In this document: in pieces, positions 9,340-21,306 of the stretch | Layout of the letters: each line of letters starts with the position of its first letter | Numbering within the stretch: position 1 is the first letter of the stretch | Origin: Geosiphon pyriformis | Lineage: Eukaryota; Glomeromycota; Glomeromycetes; Archaeosporales; Geosiphonaceae | DNA length: 64,000 nt | Reading direction: 5' to 3' | NCBI GenBank assembly: GCA_016748015.1 | Contig: JAAOMT010000076.1 | Location: forward strand, 62,001 to 126,000 | Notes under the pieces: model-generated | What the model saw: the letters and a program-made list of their open reading frames with translations, nothing else | Databases searched by the model: none | Told to the model about the DNA's origin: nothing | Made by a program: the position numbers and the translations under genes

Positions 9340-10206
9340 TGTTATAGATGTTTATTTGGGGTTTCAAATCAAATAACAAATCTGTAACTTGGTGTTTGAT
9401 AGCTTTTATGATGAGTATTATCTGAAGGTATTAATATCTAAAGGTTTTGGATTGATTTTTTTATATAATAGACAAAAATTCAAGTGTTGTTTGTCTGTAA
9501 CTTCCTAAAATTGCAATTCTGTCAAATTTTTTTTTTCAGCATGATAACCAGTTTATTTTGGCAATTGTGTCTTTCTGGTAAGCTATCTATTAATTATATA
9601 TTATATTTTACCCTTATTTTTGAGTTTTTTACCAGGCTATCTGTGACATTAATTATTCAGCACTTATTTCCTTAATCAATTAGTACATAACAACAAAAGA
9701 AAATAAAATAAAAAAAAATAAAAAAGAAATTTAAGCCAAAACAATTTATGTTAGTATCTTGTCAATAGCCATAATCAAGAGTTTTTGTTTTAGTGTGATT
9801 AAGTATTAGATACTATTAACATATAGTGTTGATAGTAAAGAAAGTGATTTAAATAGTAAATAATTATTTATTAATATTGATAATTCTAACTAAGATGTTT
9901 TAAATAGAGAGATCTTGGTATTAATTCTAACTTTTTTACTTCTAATGTTTTTGCTATATATACATAATTTGGATTTTATGAGATTACTTACATTCTTAAA
10001 TAATGTGTTATAATTTTTTAAACAATGCTTACATTGCTAAGCAATATATTATAATTTTTTAACATTGCTTCATATTGTTAAGCAATGTGCTATAATTCTC
10101 AACAATGCTCCATATTGCTAAGCAATGTGCTCACGTGTTTAACTACTATTTTTCTATTGGTCTATCAATTATTACTATTTTTTTGTATGTTTTTCTATGA
10201 GTAACA
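9340..10206 (-). repeat. 3' LTR of element B
   Basis: Starts TGTTATAGATG and ends GAGTAACA on the plus strand, matching the other LTRs of this family (C2, E, F, J, K). Its U3 holds 30-odd-bp repeats built on CAATGC...AAGCAATGTG near 10000-10130. Confidence 0.9.
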
Positions 10207-10221
10207 TTATCTTCTCCTTTT
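10207..10221 (-). other. Polypurine tract of element B
   Basis: On the minus strand this reads AAAAGGAGAAGATAA directly before the 3' LTR, the expected plus-strand DNA primer site. Elements C2, D and E have closely related purine tracts in the same place. Confidence 0.85.
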
Positions 10222-10900
10222 AATATTAAGCTCTATTAAAATCTTTATTTTGAATTAAGTCCATAACTTTTCTTTCTAATATTGTTTGTTCAATTCTGTT
10301 TATTATATCTTTAATTTGTGAGTTGTTTATTCTTTTCTACTGGTTAATAGTTATTGTTTCCATATTAGTGTGTAGCAATATTTCTGGATAGTTTTGAAAT
10401 ATTGTGTATAGTTAATAGATTGTTCTAATGTGTAGTGTCAGATTTGTTTTCTTTTCAATAATGTCTTTAATATTCTATATTATCTTTGGATTGAATATTT
10501 TTTTAGATTTATTGAGATATAATTTCTGAATATTCAATTTTTGTTTCAATTGATAATAACAATATGGTATTAGAAGTTGTTTCATCTACTGTTTTCAATT
10601 TTTTTTGTGAGTTTTTTGGTTTGAACTATAATGGGTATTTTTCTAAAAGTGTTTTTTACTTTTTCTATTATTTTATTTGTCCAGTTTTTTGTTTGGTTCT
10701 GTGGTTACTAATATGATGTATTCTTTGGTTTTCTTTCTTGTTTGGTGTTTTGATAGTAGATTTTTTGGTAGTTAACAACAATTTTCATGTTCAATTGTTG
10801 TTAGTTTAAGACCTAGAATAATTGTTGGGCTAAGGTGTAGATATGGTCTGGTATTTTCATTTTTTTTATTGCTTTTGTTATGTATATCATGTTCTTATAT
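10222..10900 (-). pseudogene. ORF3-like region of element B
   Basis: Between the integrase end and the PPT the minus strand holds a decayed, Lys/Asn/Ile-rich coding stretch. A segment near RTIYQLYTIFQNYPEILL (a stop at the first Q, by my reading) resembles the R-x-x-x-Y-x-LF-x-x-x-E-x-L pattern of the A and D ORF3, suggesting a diverged homologue. There are many stops and no recognisable domain. The assignment rests on position and weak similarity. Confidence 0.45.
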
Positions 10901-10914
10901 ACTTTTGGTTGATT

Positions 10915-12290
10915 AATTTAATATGTTTGAGTCAATAATTATAATTGGTTCTAGATTTTATGGAATTTTATCTGGTTGGACTAGTATTCATTATACTTCT
11001 AGTTGTGAAATATTACTGGTAGATACTAATATTATATTGTAATATGGTTTTAGTTAATCACTATGTGCTGCTTTGACTAAGATTTTGTTATTCTATCTTA
11101 ATTTATAAGCTCCATTTTCTAGAATTTTTTCTATGTGAAATGGTCTGTCTTATTTGGGGTCAAATTTTTCATTCTATTGTTTTTCCACTTTGGTATGATG
11201 TAAGAATACTTTGTTTTTAATTTTAAATTCTACTGGTTTATCTGGTAACTGGTTATCATGTCATTTTTTTTGTTTTTCTTGTGACTTTTGAATATTATCA
11301 GCTGCTTTTTGTCTTTTGTTTTTCAATGTTTCCATTAATTTGTACATTTTTTTTAGTAATGTTTTTTGGAAATTGGCTTCTGTTATTGGTTTTATTGGAT
11401 ATGTGTTAATGTCTATCTCAACTGGTAATGTTGCTATTCTATTATAAACAAGTTTAAATGGTGTTGCTTGTGTGGTATTTTGCTTTATTGTTCAATAAGC
11501 AAATAATACTAATAGTATAAACAAATCTTATTTGTCCTGGTTTTTTTGACTGATTTTGGCAATTGCTTTACACAATATTCTATTGAATCTTTCCACTAAT
11601 TCATTTATTTGTGAATGATATGGTAATGATAACAGTCTCTTAATTCCAAATTTTTGGCTTAATTTTGTTAATGTTCTGTTTACAAAATGCATTTTTTGAT
11701 CTAATAACAATTTTTTTGAACATCTGTGTCAACAAATCAGATCTTGGTAAATAAATTTAGCTACAGATTTTGCATCTACTCTTTGAATTGCTTTCGTCTC
11801 TGGCCATTTTGTAAGATAATCTATGACTACTACTATATAATGGTTTCCTCTGTTGGTTATTATTAATAGTCCAACTAAGTTAATTTCAATTCTGTTAAAT
11901 GGTTGTTTTATTTTAATTGGTCTTAGTGGTTTACTGGGTCTTGTTTCTCCTCTTTTTTAACAAGCATCACAATTTTGAATATATTAGATGATATCTGAAT
12001 ATATTGATAGCCAATAATATCTTTTTCTGGTTTTTTCCATAGTTGCTTTTTTATAAAAGTATCCTGCTGTCAGATTTGAATATATGTTGTATAGTATTGT
12101 TTTTTTCTTTAATTCTGTGATTACTCTAAACAGTTGATCTGAATCTTTTCTGTTTTTCTGATATAATATATTTTGGTGGATGATAAAATATTTGGATTGT
12201 TGTTTTATGTTGTTCCATTTTTTTGAAGATAATTTCTCCTTAAACTACTGTGTATTAATATAATATTAGAATTGTTAATATTTTTGTGTA
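10915..12290 (-). pseudogene. integrase (element B)
   Basis: Gypsy integrase, read on the minus strand. Visible in order: the HHCC zinc segment ending in CDAC near 11960; EINLVGLL near 11880 with the first catalytic Asp now Asn; LLDQKMHFVN with the second Asp near 11700; and NELVERFNRIL with the Glu near 11590. A C-terminal segment ends in LEPIIIID, as in D. Stops are scattered. It is separated from RNase H by a stop codon at 12326-12328, as in the other copies; an initiating ATG is not clear here. Confidence 0.82.
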
Positions 12291-12325
12291 TTTATTTTTT
12301 GTTATATTTTTGGATTAGAATGTTC

Positions 12326-13474
12326 TTAGATTTGTCTCATTTATAATAAACCATCAGCATTTCCATTTTTTTTTCCTTTTTTATAATACACTATATATTT
12401 GAATGGTGTATGTTCTATTTTTTATTTTACATGATAATTGTCTCCAAATTTTTGCTTCTGAATTGATGTTAATCTTTTATGATCAGTATATATGTCAAAT
12501 TTTTGGCTTAAATATTTTTTCTATTTTATAACTGCTCAATAGATAGCTAAATGTTCTAATGCTAGTGTTTTATAGTTTTTTTCAGCTGGACTTAGACTTC
12601 AGCTAACATATGCTACTGGGTATTCTTTTTCATCTGGTCTTTTCTGTGATAATACTGCTTCTAATACTTAACCTAATGCATTAATAGTAATAATAAATGG
12701 CTTACTGTAATCTAAATAGATCAATACTGGTGCTTGGATAAGTTTTCTTTTTAAAGTATCAAAAGCTTTTTGTTGTTTTTTAGTCCATTTGTATTTCACA
12801 TTTTTGGCTTGAAGCTGGTGAAGTGGTTAAGCTATTTTTGAGAAGTTCTGTATAAAATGGTGATAGTATTTAGCAAATCCTAAGAATGTTTGTAGTTCTG
12901 TCAAATTTATTAATACTGAAAAGTTTTTGACAATCTCAATCTTGTTTGGATCTGTCTTAATACTATTTTTGTTTACAACATGTTCTAAAAATTTCAATTC
13001 TATTTTGCCAAAAAAGCACTTGGTTGTATTCAGTTTTAATCTGGCTCTTCTTAATCTCTTGAACACCTGCTAGAGATAATACAAATAATTATTGAATGTT
13101 TTTGAAAACACATTGATATTATCTAAATATATGACTACAAATTTTTATAGCAATCTGGTATAAACAATTTCCATTAATTATTGAAATGTGGCTGAAGTGT
13201 TAATTAAGCCGAATAACATAACTTCAAATTCAAAATTCCCTTTTTTGGTAGTGAATACAGTCTTTTCTTTGTCAGCTGGATTCATGGCTACTTGTTAGTA
13301 ATTACTATCTAGATCCAATGTTGAGAACCATTTCTTTCCTCCAAAAGCATCAAAAAATTCTTGGATTCATGGAATGAGGTAGCTGTTTCTATGAGTTATA
13401 CTATTAAGTTTTCTATAATCCACACAAAACCAGATTTTTCTATTCTTTTTATGGACTAGTACTATTGGTAATAA
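12326..13474 (-). pseudogene. RT C-terminal part and RNase H (element B)
   Basis: The minus strand reads LVHKKNRKI near 13450, then YRKLNSI, the catalytic box YLDNINV (second Asp to Asn) near 13120, KRLRRARLKLNTTKCFFGK, and LQTFLGFAKYYHHFIQNF around 12850. RNase H follows, down to a terminal MRQI and TAA at 12326-12328. The RT is cut at 13474 by the C2 LTR; its N-terminal part continues at 16379. Confidence 0.85.
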
Positions 13475-14399
13475 TGTTATTTATAAAATATAGGAATTAA
13501 ATATTAGTACATAAATTAGCCAATCAAAATAGATGTAGTAAAAGTAAAATTCCAGAATTCCTTTTAGAAAAATTGCAGGATTTCAAAATTACAGGAATCC
13601 TGTATAAGGAATTACAGAATTCCTGGCTAGAGAATTAAAGAATTCAAGAAATCTTGTACAATGAAATTTATGTATATATAGCAGTAGTATCAGAAGCTAG
13701 AAAATTAGTCAAGAAGACTTAGAGTCAGTAGAACTCTCAGAGTCAATTAGACTTACAGATCATAATTATTAAATACTTTTCCTTTCAAAGATAGTTGTTA
13801 TTAACCAAAATAAAATTATATCAATAAAATATCTCTTCAATTTTTCAAATCCATATTATTGTTATTTTTTGAGAATCTATTTACTTTTTCATTTATTAAC
13901 ACTTTATGTTGATAAAATTCAATACTTAACTATACTAAAACAATAGCTTTTGATTATGGCTATTAATAGAATATTAATATTTATTGTCTTAGCTTACTTT
14001 TTTCTTTTCTTTTCTTTTATTTTCTTTATTTTTCTTTATTTTCATTTTCTGTCTTTGGTTATTTTGATTACTAACTTGATTAAAAGAATTAACATGTAAA
14101 GGTACTAATGTCAAAATATAAGTAACTGGTAAAAGACCCAGGAATAAGGATAAAACACTCAATTAAAGATAGCTTACTAGGAGAATTACTGGCCATTATG
14201 CTAAGAAAGAAATTTGATAAAATTGCAGTTCTGAGAAACTACAGATAAAACAATAAGTGAATCTCTGTTTATTATACAAAGAACTCAACCAAAATTTTTA
14301 GATCATGAAAATCTTTAGAAACCAACATTATTATATTAATTGAGTACCAAGTTATGGATTTGTTATTTGCTTTGAGACCCTAAATAATCATCTGTAACA
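13475..14399 (+). repeat. 5' LTR of C2
   Basis: TGTTAT...CTGTAACA. It shares its ends with the B/E LTRs and carries the GAATTC-rich short repeat block in U3 (13545-13665). Confidence 0.88.
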
Positions 14400-14417
14400 T
14401 TTGGTGCTTCCTATGAG
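14400..14417 (+). other. Primer binding site of C2
   Basis: TTTGGTGCTTCCTATGAG directly follows the LTR. The TGGTGCT core would pair with a tRNA 3' end AGCACCA. The tRNA is unassigned; yeast elongator tRNA-Met ends this way, which is only a hint. Confidence 0.65.
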
Positions 14418-14529
14418 GTATAATCTTACAGAGAATCAGCATTAATCATTAATTATACAGAAAAGTAGCAGACCAAGAAAAAACAAGAGAAAATCACTTA
14501 GAATTCACAAAATTTTTATTTTATCATTA

Positions 14530-14800
14530 CCTTTAAAAAAATTGTTAAATTAAAACTTCGATTATTTAAAATCTGATCATTAAAACCCTGAACATTCAAA
14601 ACTTATCTTTAATAAATTCATTAAAAAACTTGTTAAATTAAAACTCTGATTATTCAAGATCTGATCATTAAAATCCCGAATATTTGAAACTTACCTTTAA
14701 TAAACTCATTAAAACTCATTAAAACTCATTAAAACTCTGATTATTCAAGACCCAATTGTTCAAAAACCCAAACATTCAAAACCTAATAATTCTAACCCTG
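14530..14800 (+). repeat. Tandem repeats of about 88-91 bp inside C2
   Basis: Three imperfect units recur, each with AAACTCTGATTATTCAAGA-like and CATTCAAAACTTA-like segments (anchors at 14544, 14632 and about 14723). A 10-bp subrepeat AAAACTCATT, in three copies, lies at 14704-14733. There is no coding potential. Confidence 0.75.
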
Positions 14801-15059
14801 CTATTGCACAAAAAAGCTTATCATCAATAAAACTTGTTAAATCTCTAGTAATTCAAAACTCTGAGAATTATTCAAAAACCTGAACATTTAAAGTCTAATA
14901 AATTTCAAATACCATTATTATACAAGAAAACTTATCTCTGATAGCCCAATAAAACCTAATTTTCACAGTACCAATAAATCAGCAAAACTCACCTGACAGC
15001 CCTAAGTCAGAATATTAAGATGTAGTCACAATTTACTTCCATGTGTTATATATTTAAAG

Positions 15060-15454
15060 AAGAGCCAATCAGCAAGAACAAATAGAAATTGGAATCAGAA
15101 CTTAATTCAACTCCACTGATGATAACAATAATTCAAATTCCATTAATAACAATGACAATTTAAACTCTGCCAACAACAAATTCAAACTCCACTTCAAACA
15201 CCAAACAATATATTACGCTTCTAGATCTTACAATGAAGCAGAAATTAACTAAATTCAATGATAATAATGAGGGCATTATGTCTGAACATGCACATAATAC
15301 AGATGCAAGATTTGAACTTGAATATTCTGGACATACGACTATAGTTAAAAACCCCAGTTACGTATAAAAATTAGAAAAAAAATAGCAATAAAAATTACAG
15401 CAACAACATTGATACAAAAAAAAAATTTAGAAGATTTTATAGGAACTCAATATT
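15060..15454 (+). pseudogene. Polyprotein remnant in C2 (spacer plus dUTPase motif I)
   Basis: A decayed segment matches the region before and into the dUTPase of B and E: a serine/asparagine-rich spacer, then segments like EGIMSEHAHNTDARFELEYS, the motif I area, where family members have AGFDLRY. A jump leads to NIKGENN just before the PPT. This shows C2 arose by internal deletion of an autonomous B/E-like element. Confidence 0.65.
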
Positions 15455-15468
15455 AAAGGAGAAAATAA
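15455..15468 (+). other. Polypurine tract of C2
   Basis: AAAGGAGAAAATAA directly precedes the 3' LTR. Confidence 0.8.
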
Positions 15469-16378
15469 TGTTACTCATAGAATATAGATATTAAATATTA
15501 GTACATAAATTAGCCAATCAAAATAGATGTAGTAAAAGTGGAATTCCAGGATTTTTTTTAGAGAAATTGCAAGATTCCAGAATTACAAGATTCCCATATA
15601 AGGAATTATAGAATTTCTGAAATTTCAGGATTTCTGGCTAGAGAATTAAGAAATTCAAGAAATCTTGTACAATGAAATTTATATATATATAACAGTAGTA
15701 TTAGAAGCTAGAGTCAGTAGGACTCTTAGAGTCAATTAGACTCACAAGTCATAATTATTAAATATTTTTCCCTTCAAAAATAGGTGCTATCAACCAAAAT
15801 AAAATTATATCAATAAAATATTTTTTCAATTCTTTAAATCCATGTATTGTTATTTTTTTGAGAATTTACTTACTTTTTTATTTATTAACACTTCATGTTA
15901 ATAAAATTCAATACTTAACCACACTAGAACAATAGCTTTTGATCATAGTTATTAACAGGATACTAACATTTATTGTCTTGGCTTACTTCTTTTTTTTATT
16001 TTTTTTATTTTTTTTTATTTTTATTTTCTGTCTTTGGTTATTTTGATTACTAACTTGATTAAAAGAATTAACATTTGAAGGTACTGATGTCAGAATATAA
16101 GTGACTGGTAAAAGATTTAGAAATAAGGGTAGAACACTTGATTGAAAATAGCTTATCAAAAAGATTACTGGCCATTATACTGAAAAAGAAATTTGATAGA
16201 ATTGCAGTTTTGGGAAGCTACAAATAAAACAATAAGTAAATCTTTGTTTATTATACAAAAAACTCAACCAAAATTTTCAGATTATGAAAACCTTCAGAAA
16301 CCAATATTATTATATTAATTGAGCACCAAGTTACAGATTTGTTATTTAATTTAAGACTCCAAATAATTACTTGTAACA
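15469..16378 (+). repeat. 3' LTR of C2
   Basis: TGTTACTCATAG...TTGTAACA. It is collinear with the 5' LTR over its whole length with many transitions and short indels. Confidence 0.88.
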
Positions 16379-16960
16379 ATGACCATAAACTTATTAATAA
16401 TTGAATTAATCTATTGTCCAATATTCTGTTGATTTTTTATCGAATTATCTCATGGCTTGCTGGTAGTACTCTATATGCTCTTTGTTTAATTGACATTACA
16501 TCTTTAGTTTTGATCTGATGCTAAATAATATCAGTTCTACCAAATTCATTTTCACTTGTGAAGATATCAGTAAAATTGTTAAGTAACATTTTGAGTTGCA
16601 TTCTTTGAAGTGAGTCTAAATTTTTCAAGTTTATTTGTTTCAATTGTTCTGGTTAGAACAAATAATATTTTTTTTGTTCATATATTGTTTGTAATATTAT
16701 GTTTACATATCTGCATAGTTGTAGAAAATTTGGAATAGTGCTTGGTAATTGTTTTTCGACTTCTATACTTAAATAACCAATAGTAATTCTTTTTGGTATT
16801 TCAATAACCTTTTTTATTGTATTGTAGATAAAAATTTTGATGTGTTTAGAGCTTTTGGCTGGTATGTAAAGATTGGTAATTCCAATTTTCCCTAATTTAC
16901 AATTGGTAGCTTCTACTTTGACAATTTGAGCTTAATCTTTTCTTTTCTTTTCTATGGCTA
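16379..16960 (-). pseudogene. RT N-terminal part and pre-RT spacer (element B)
   Basis: Continuation of B on the far side of C2. The minus strand reads IKQRAYRVLPASHEI and KINRILDNRLIQ just before the insertion point, the standard gypsy segment upstream of RT. The spacer domain precedes it, with segments like TSENEFGRTDII. Stops are present. Confidence 0.78.
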
Positions 16961-17019
16961 ACATGTACTGATTATATGACAGAATAAAAATTGATTAACA
17001 GATGAAGATAATTTCTCTC

Positions 17020-17749
17020 TTGTTAATAACTTCTTTCTTTGCCATATTAACTAATATATCTATCCTATCTGTGAATCCAAATCCACTTATTTCTCTTGCT
17101 GTTATCTCTAATTTTTTTCTTTTTTCTACTAATACTAACTAAGTTATTTTAATTAAAAGTAAGAATATTATTTATGTTATCTTTTTATTTGGTTCAATAA
17201 TATATATTTTTTTTAAGTCATTTTATAGCATTGTAATAATATTTCCTATATATTTTATGTCAATTATTTCTCCTTTGATATTGATCTCTTTTTTACTAAA
17301 CTACTTCTAGATGTTAGTTAAACTATTGTTATTGTTAGAATTTCCAGTGCTACTTTCAGATCAATACATATATGTGAATGTAATTCCAATTTAATGGCAT
17401 CTTTTTTAGAATATCTTAAGTCAAACCCTGCATTAGTATTATGTATATGTTCTGACATAATACTTTTATTATTATTGCTGAACCATTTTAATTCCTGTTC
17501 TTTGGAAAAATTGGGAAGCATAATGTATTGTTTAGGATTATAATTGGAGTTTGAATTGTTGTTATTGCTATTGCCATTTAGAATTGAGCCAGAATCATTG
17601 TTTTTATTATTATTGTTAAAGTTTAAATTGAGATCAGATTTCAATTCTAACTCCAATACACAGTTGCTAATTGGTTTTTCTTCTCCTGAAATTGTATAGA
17701 TCATGGATGATGGTGGATTGTAAACAATTATCACAATATTTAAAATCAC
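17020..17749 (-). pseudogene. dUTPase domain (element B)
   Basis: On the minus strand an asparagine-rich spacer leads into motif I (HNTNAGFDLRYS), then LTSRSSLVKK (motif II, Arg kept) and, after a frameshift, EIIDIKYIGNI (motif III with catalytic Asp and Tyr kept), followed by YIIEPN. A good match to the dUTPase of E and more distant from A and D. Frameshifted and therefore inactive. Confidence 0.8.
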
Positions 17750-18560
17750 TAAAAATTAAATAATGTCTGCATAGTTGGGTATTTAATTGTTTTAATTATT
17801 GTTCTTGCTTTTTTCTGATTGGTGCTAGGTTTTGGTAGTGTTTATAGAATTCTTTAAGACTAGCTTCAATGTCAAAAAAAGCATCCAAATTCAGAATAAA
17901 GAAGATTTTGGCTGGTTCAGGTTGGTTGTTTTTAATTTCTAATATTTCATTGGGCAAAGCATCTTTAACTTTAGTGCTTGTCATTCTCCAGATCTTATTT
18001 TTATCATGTGGGTATTTATCTAAGCATAATAGAGCATGGTTCTATATAGTATTAAAAAACATTTTTCTGCTGACCCAATTACTTATGAGGATTGTGTATT
18101 GACACAAGGTATTGCATATTCCTCTTTAACCAAGAATGTTATTTCACATTCTCTTGTTGAGTAGGGTTTCCTCATAAGTGAAACATGATTTGTTGTTCTA
18201 CTTTCCTTGTTTTTTTGGATAGTCATAATATTTTCAATAGCATGGTTTACAGTAATAGTGCATGTATGTCTAGTAATCTTTGTTAAGCACAATTCAAGCT
18301 CTTATGGAGGACAGCTATTTTTTGCAGTCTTTACTTTTAAGTAAAATATATGGTGGCTTTGGTCTGATGTCAATTGAATATGATCTTTCCCAATCACTGG
18401 TGGTTTTACTGATGGTGGTATTTTTTTGTGGCTTGTTTTTTTCTTTCCTTTTCTCTTTACCATTTCAGGAAAGTATTGGTGGTAATTTGTTGTGATTAGT
18501 GTTAGCCCATAAGATTTGATAGGCTTCTTAGATAGGTTTTTTTTCTTCTTTTTCCTCAAG
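17750..18560 (-). pseudogene. cysteine-rich module region (element B)
   Basis: Between protease and dUTPase the minus strand encodes the same position as the Cys-rich module of A and D, here strongly decayed and split over frames. Some Cys residues survive in the frame that is open from 18292 down to 18083, and the helical part just before the dUTPase spacer is recognisable by comparison with E. Assigned mainly by collinearity. Confidence 0.55.
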
Positions 18561-19154
18561 TTTAATTAGTGGCTGTTTGTTGATAGTAGTTTTAAAGTGA
18601 TCACAAGTGGCTGGTACTTGTATGTTCTGGCCATTCTGGCTTAATTGTAGTTTCTGAGTATTCTAGTCAAGTACAGCATTGGTTTTGAACAACCAGTTAT
18701 TACCAATAAGAACTTAGTACTATGTAACTTTTATGACAAAAATCTTTATGAGTGTAATAATACCTTTGACTTCAAATAGAAAGTTGTTGATTTCACCAAT
18801 AGGAATTTTAGTTGCTTTATCAGCTGTAATAATTCTGGCACTAGCAGCATAATCAACTTAGCAACCTAATTGGTTTATAAATTGCTTAGTAATAATGCTG
18901 CCTGCTGATCCACTATTAAAAATCAGTTTAATAGAGTGGCCATCAACTTTTGCATCTGTATACATGGCCATAATTGGTTTAGCATTAAGAGCAATTCTAT
19001 TAAATAATAGCATTTTGATTTGGTTTTCTAATTTGAAAGGGAATATAGTGTCAAGTAACTTGTTTTTTGTGATGGTTGTTGGCAGTATATTGCTAATAAG
19101 TGGCTTTTGGTAAGTTTTCAAGTTGTTAAAAGTGGCATCTTCTGGAGTAACCAA
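18561..19154 (-). pseudogene. aspartic protease (element B), catalytic Asp replaced
   Basis: The minus strand reads MAMYTDAKVDGHSIKLIFNS, then GSAGSIITKQF. The catalytic Asp of DSGSAG is Asn. Upstream is the conserved DTIFPFKLEN segment; downstream come IGEINNFLFEVKG and LIGNNWL. In position and order it matches the A and D proteases. Stops follow at the normal Asp/Arg/Gln codons. Confidence 0.82.
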
Positions 19155-21287
19155 AAGACTTAAATAGTGCTAAGAATTTGGATTTTGAACATACTCTGTT
19201 TCCAAATTCTGCTGGCGTAATCCAAATTGTTGGACTACTAAACTGGGGATTGGTTGGCACATTACTATTACTGATCTCCAGTTTTGTTGAGTGTGTGTAA
19301 TTCTCAGTCTTTGAGTTCTGGATGATATTTGAGTTAAGTATGATGGTGGTATTTGAATTAGTTGGGATTAATATATTATTTGCAACTGTGGCTAATATAT
19401 TATGAGTGCTAAAATTTGATATACTGGAGGTAAGTATATTGGTTGTTGTGTCATTTGTGAGTAATGAAGTTGATATTGATCTTGATTTGGAGAGTAAATC
19501 GAAATTTGAAACCAGTGATCAGAGTTTCTATATTGACTTTTCAATTATTGAATATTTAATTATAATTAGCAATCTCTTTGAATGTGTTTGTGTTTACCAC
19601 AATAATGGCAGTTACATATTTTTTAAGTTTATGACTGGTTTGATAATAATAACTGTAATTAATACTAACTTTAATTAGAAATTTTTGGATTTGTGTACTA
19701 TTACAGTGACTGATAGATGACCTAATTGTTGTTAGCTAAGTATTTTTCTAATTTATGATTAATGAATTTAGTAAGTTGTTTCAATTTAGAATCCAAGTCA
19801 GATAATCTATTCATTACTAAATTAATAGCTTAGGTGTAGTTGGCTTTTAATTCAGTGAATTTTAAATTTCTAGCATGATTAATAGCATCCTAAAGTATAG
19901 CTGAACATAGTAGATGTACACATTATAATAAGCTGTTGTGTAGTCCATGAATAAACTAATTCAAAATCTGGAGTACTGTAAAGTAGTTCATGTCGATAGC
20001 TTGAATTTGATGCAGATTTCAGTGGAAGCATTCTAAATAAGTGGTAACTACTTTAGTGTCTCCTTGTTTAATAGTAGTGAAATTAATTGTTAAGCAATTG
20101 ATACTGTTATGATTACTGAAATATTGCAGAAATGCAATTTTAAACATGTTGAAATCTTGTGGTTTGTTTACAAGATTTTGGTACCAAGAATCAATAGTGT
20201 TCTGTAGAAAGTATGGAATAGCTTGTATTGTTTTGACATCATCTCAATTGTTGTAGTTATTGCTTTGGCTATATCATTAAGTTAAACTTGGATGTTATCT
20301 TCTTTGCCAGTAAACTTTTTAAGTTTTGCAATTGAAACAAATACCATTGAAGTGATTATAAGTTGTTGTGACTGCTGTAATAATTGTGGCTGCAGCTGGA
20401 GTTGTATAACAATTGGTACAATTGGTGGTAGATTGATTATAATTTCTGGAGGTAAGTTTGGTTGATTAATAATGGTGGAGTTTAGATTGTTCTGATTTTG
20501 CTGAGTTGGAACAATCAGAATTTGAATTTTCAGGTTTTCTGGAATTGAGTTTTGGTAATTAAATTTCTGATTATTGTCTTTCTTTTCCTCTAATTCTGTT
20601 AATTTTTAAAGGCTTGCAGTTCTAAAATTTGGCTGAGATAGTAGTAATCAAAATTCTAATGGTGTTAGTGATCACGAATTAAATTCTTCAAAATAATCAT
20701 TGTAGATTCTCAATAACTCTGCTTTTTTTTGTTTACTTTGAAATAGAAGTTGAACTAATGCTGTTTTTGTTTTTGATGTAAATGTGCTTGTTGATGAAAT
20801 GTTGATGACACTTCTGGATGTATAGTGATATGATAAATTAGTTGGTAATACAACTCTTGTTTTTTTTCAAGTAAGTAGTTATATTCTCTGAGGTATTACT
20901 GTTGGTGTTTGTAGTTTTTCTTTGCTCTTGTTTACATAAGTAATTGGATATCTTTGTTAGATGTAATTTTCAATTTTTTAATTAATTTTAGTAATAATGA
21001 ATGTGAAATTATAATTTATTGGTAGGCTGGTGTTTTGAATTAATTTATTATAAAAATTTTTTCTTGCTGATTTAATATCTATTGTTGTTCCTAAAAAATA
21101 GGAAATTTTTTTATTAACATAGAAATTAAAAACTGATTCTACTAATAAGTAATTGCTGGTTAATTTCAAGTGTTAACAGTAATATTAAAATAAGAATTTG
21201 GCAAATCCTAAATAATTTGTCCTTATTCTTTCTGGTTCTGCTACTTTAGACTGGTTGTTGTTAATGCTAGTTTTCTGTAAAATTATA
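19155..21287 (-). pseudogene. gag (element B)
   Basis: Decayed gag. The N-terminus is open at 20978-21169 and starts MKLTSNYLLVESVFNFYVN, clearly related to the E gag N-terminus. The C-terminal zinc knuckle lies at 19569-19610 (CHYCGKHKHIQRDC, CX2CX4HX4C intact). Between them is a Gln/Pro/Val-rich linker and a broken capsid region. Many stops. Confidence 0.78.
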
Positions 21288-21306
21288 CCTTACAGGAAGC
21301 ACTAAA
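21288..21306 (-). other. Primer binding site of element B
   Basis: The minus strand reads TTTAGTGCTTCCTGTAAGG after the 5' LTR, a one-base variant of the C2 PBS. Confidence 0.65.

Larger units (their letters stand above)
13475..16378 (+). mobile_element. Short non-autonomous LTR element C2 nested in B
   Basis: LTRs at 13475-14399 and 15469-16378 flank only about 1.07 kb of internal DNA. The internal part has a PBS-like sequence, tandem repeats, a fragment of the polyprotein around the dUTPase N-terminus, and a PPT. Flanks ATAA (13471-13474) and ATGA (16379-16382) look like a 4-bp target duplication with one transition. Joining the flanks restores the RT of element B, as seen by comparison with E near 38430. 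With no protease, RT or integrase it would need proteins from a relative. Confidence 0.88.

Noticed and set aside
17318-17749. An independent Asn-rich protein gene
   Set aside because: It is the spacer and dUTPase N-terminus of element B, with a direct counterpart in E.
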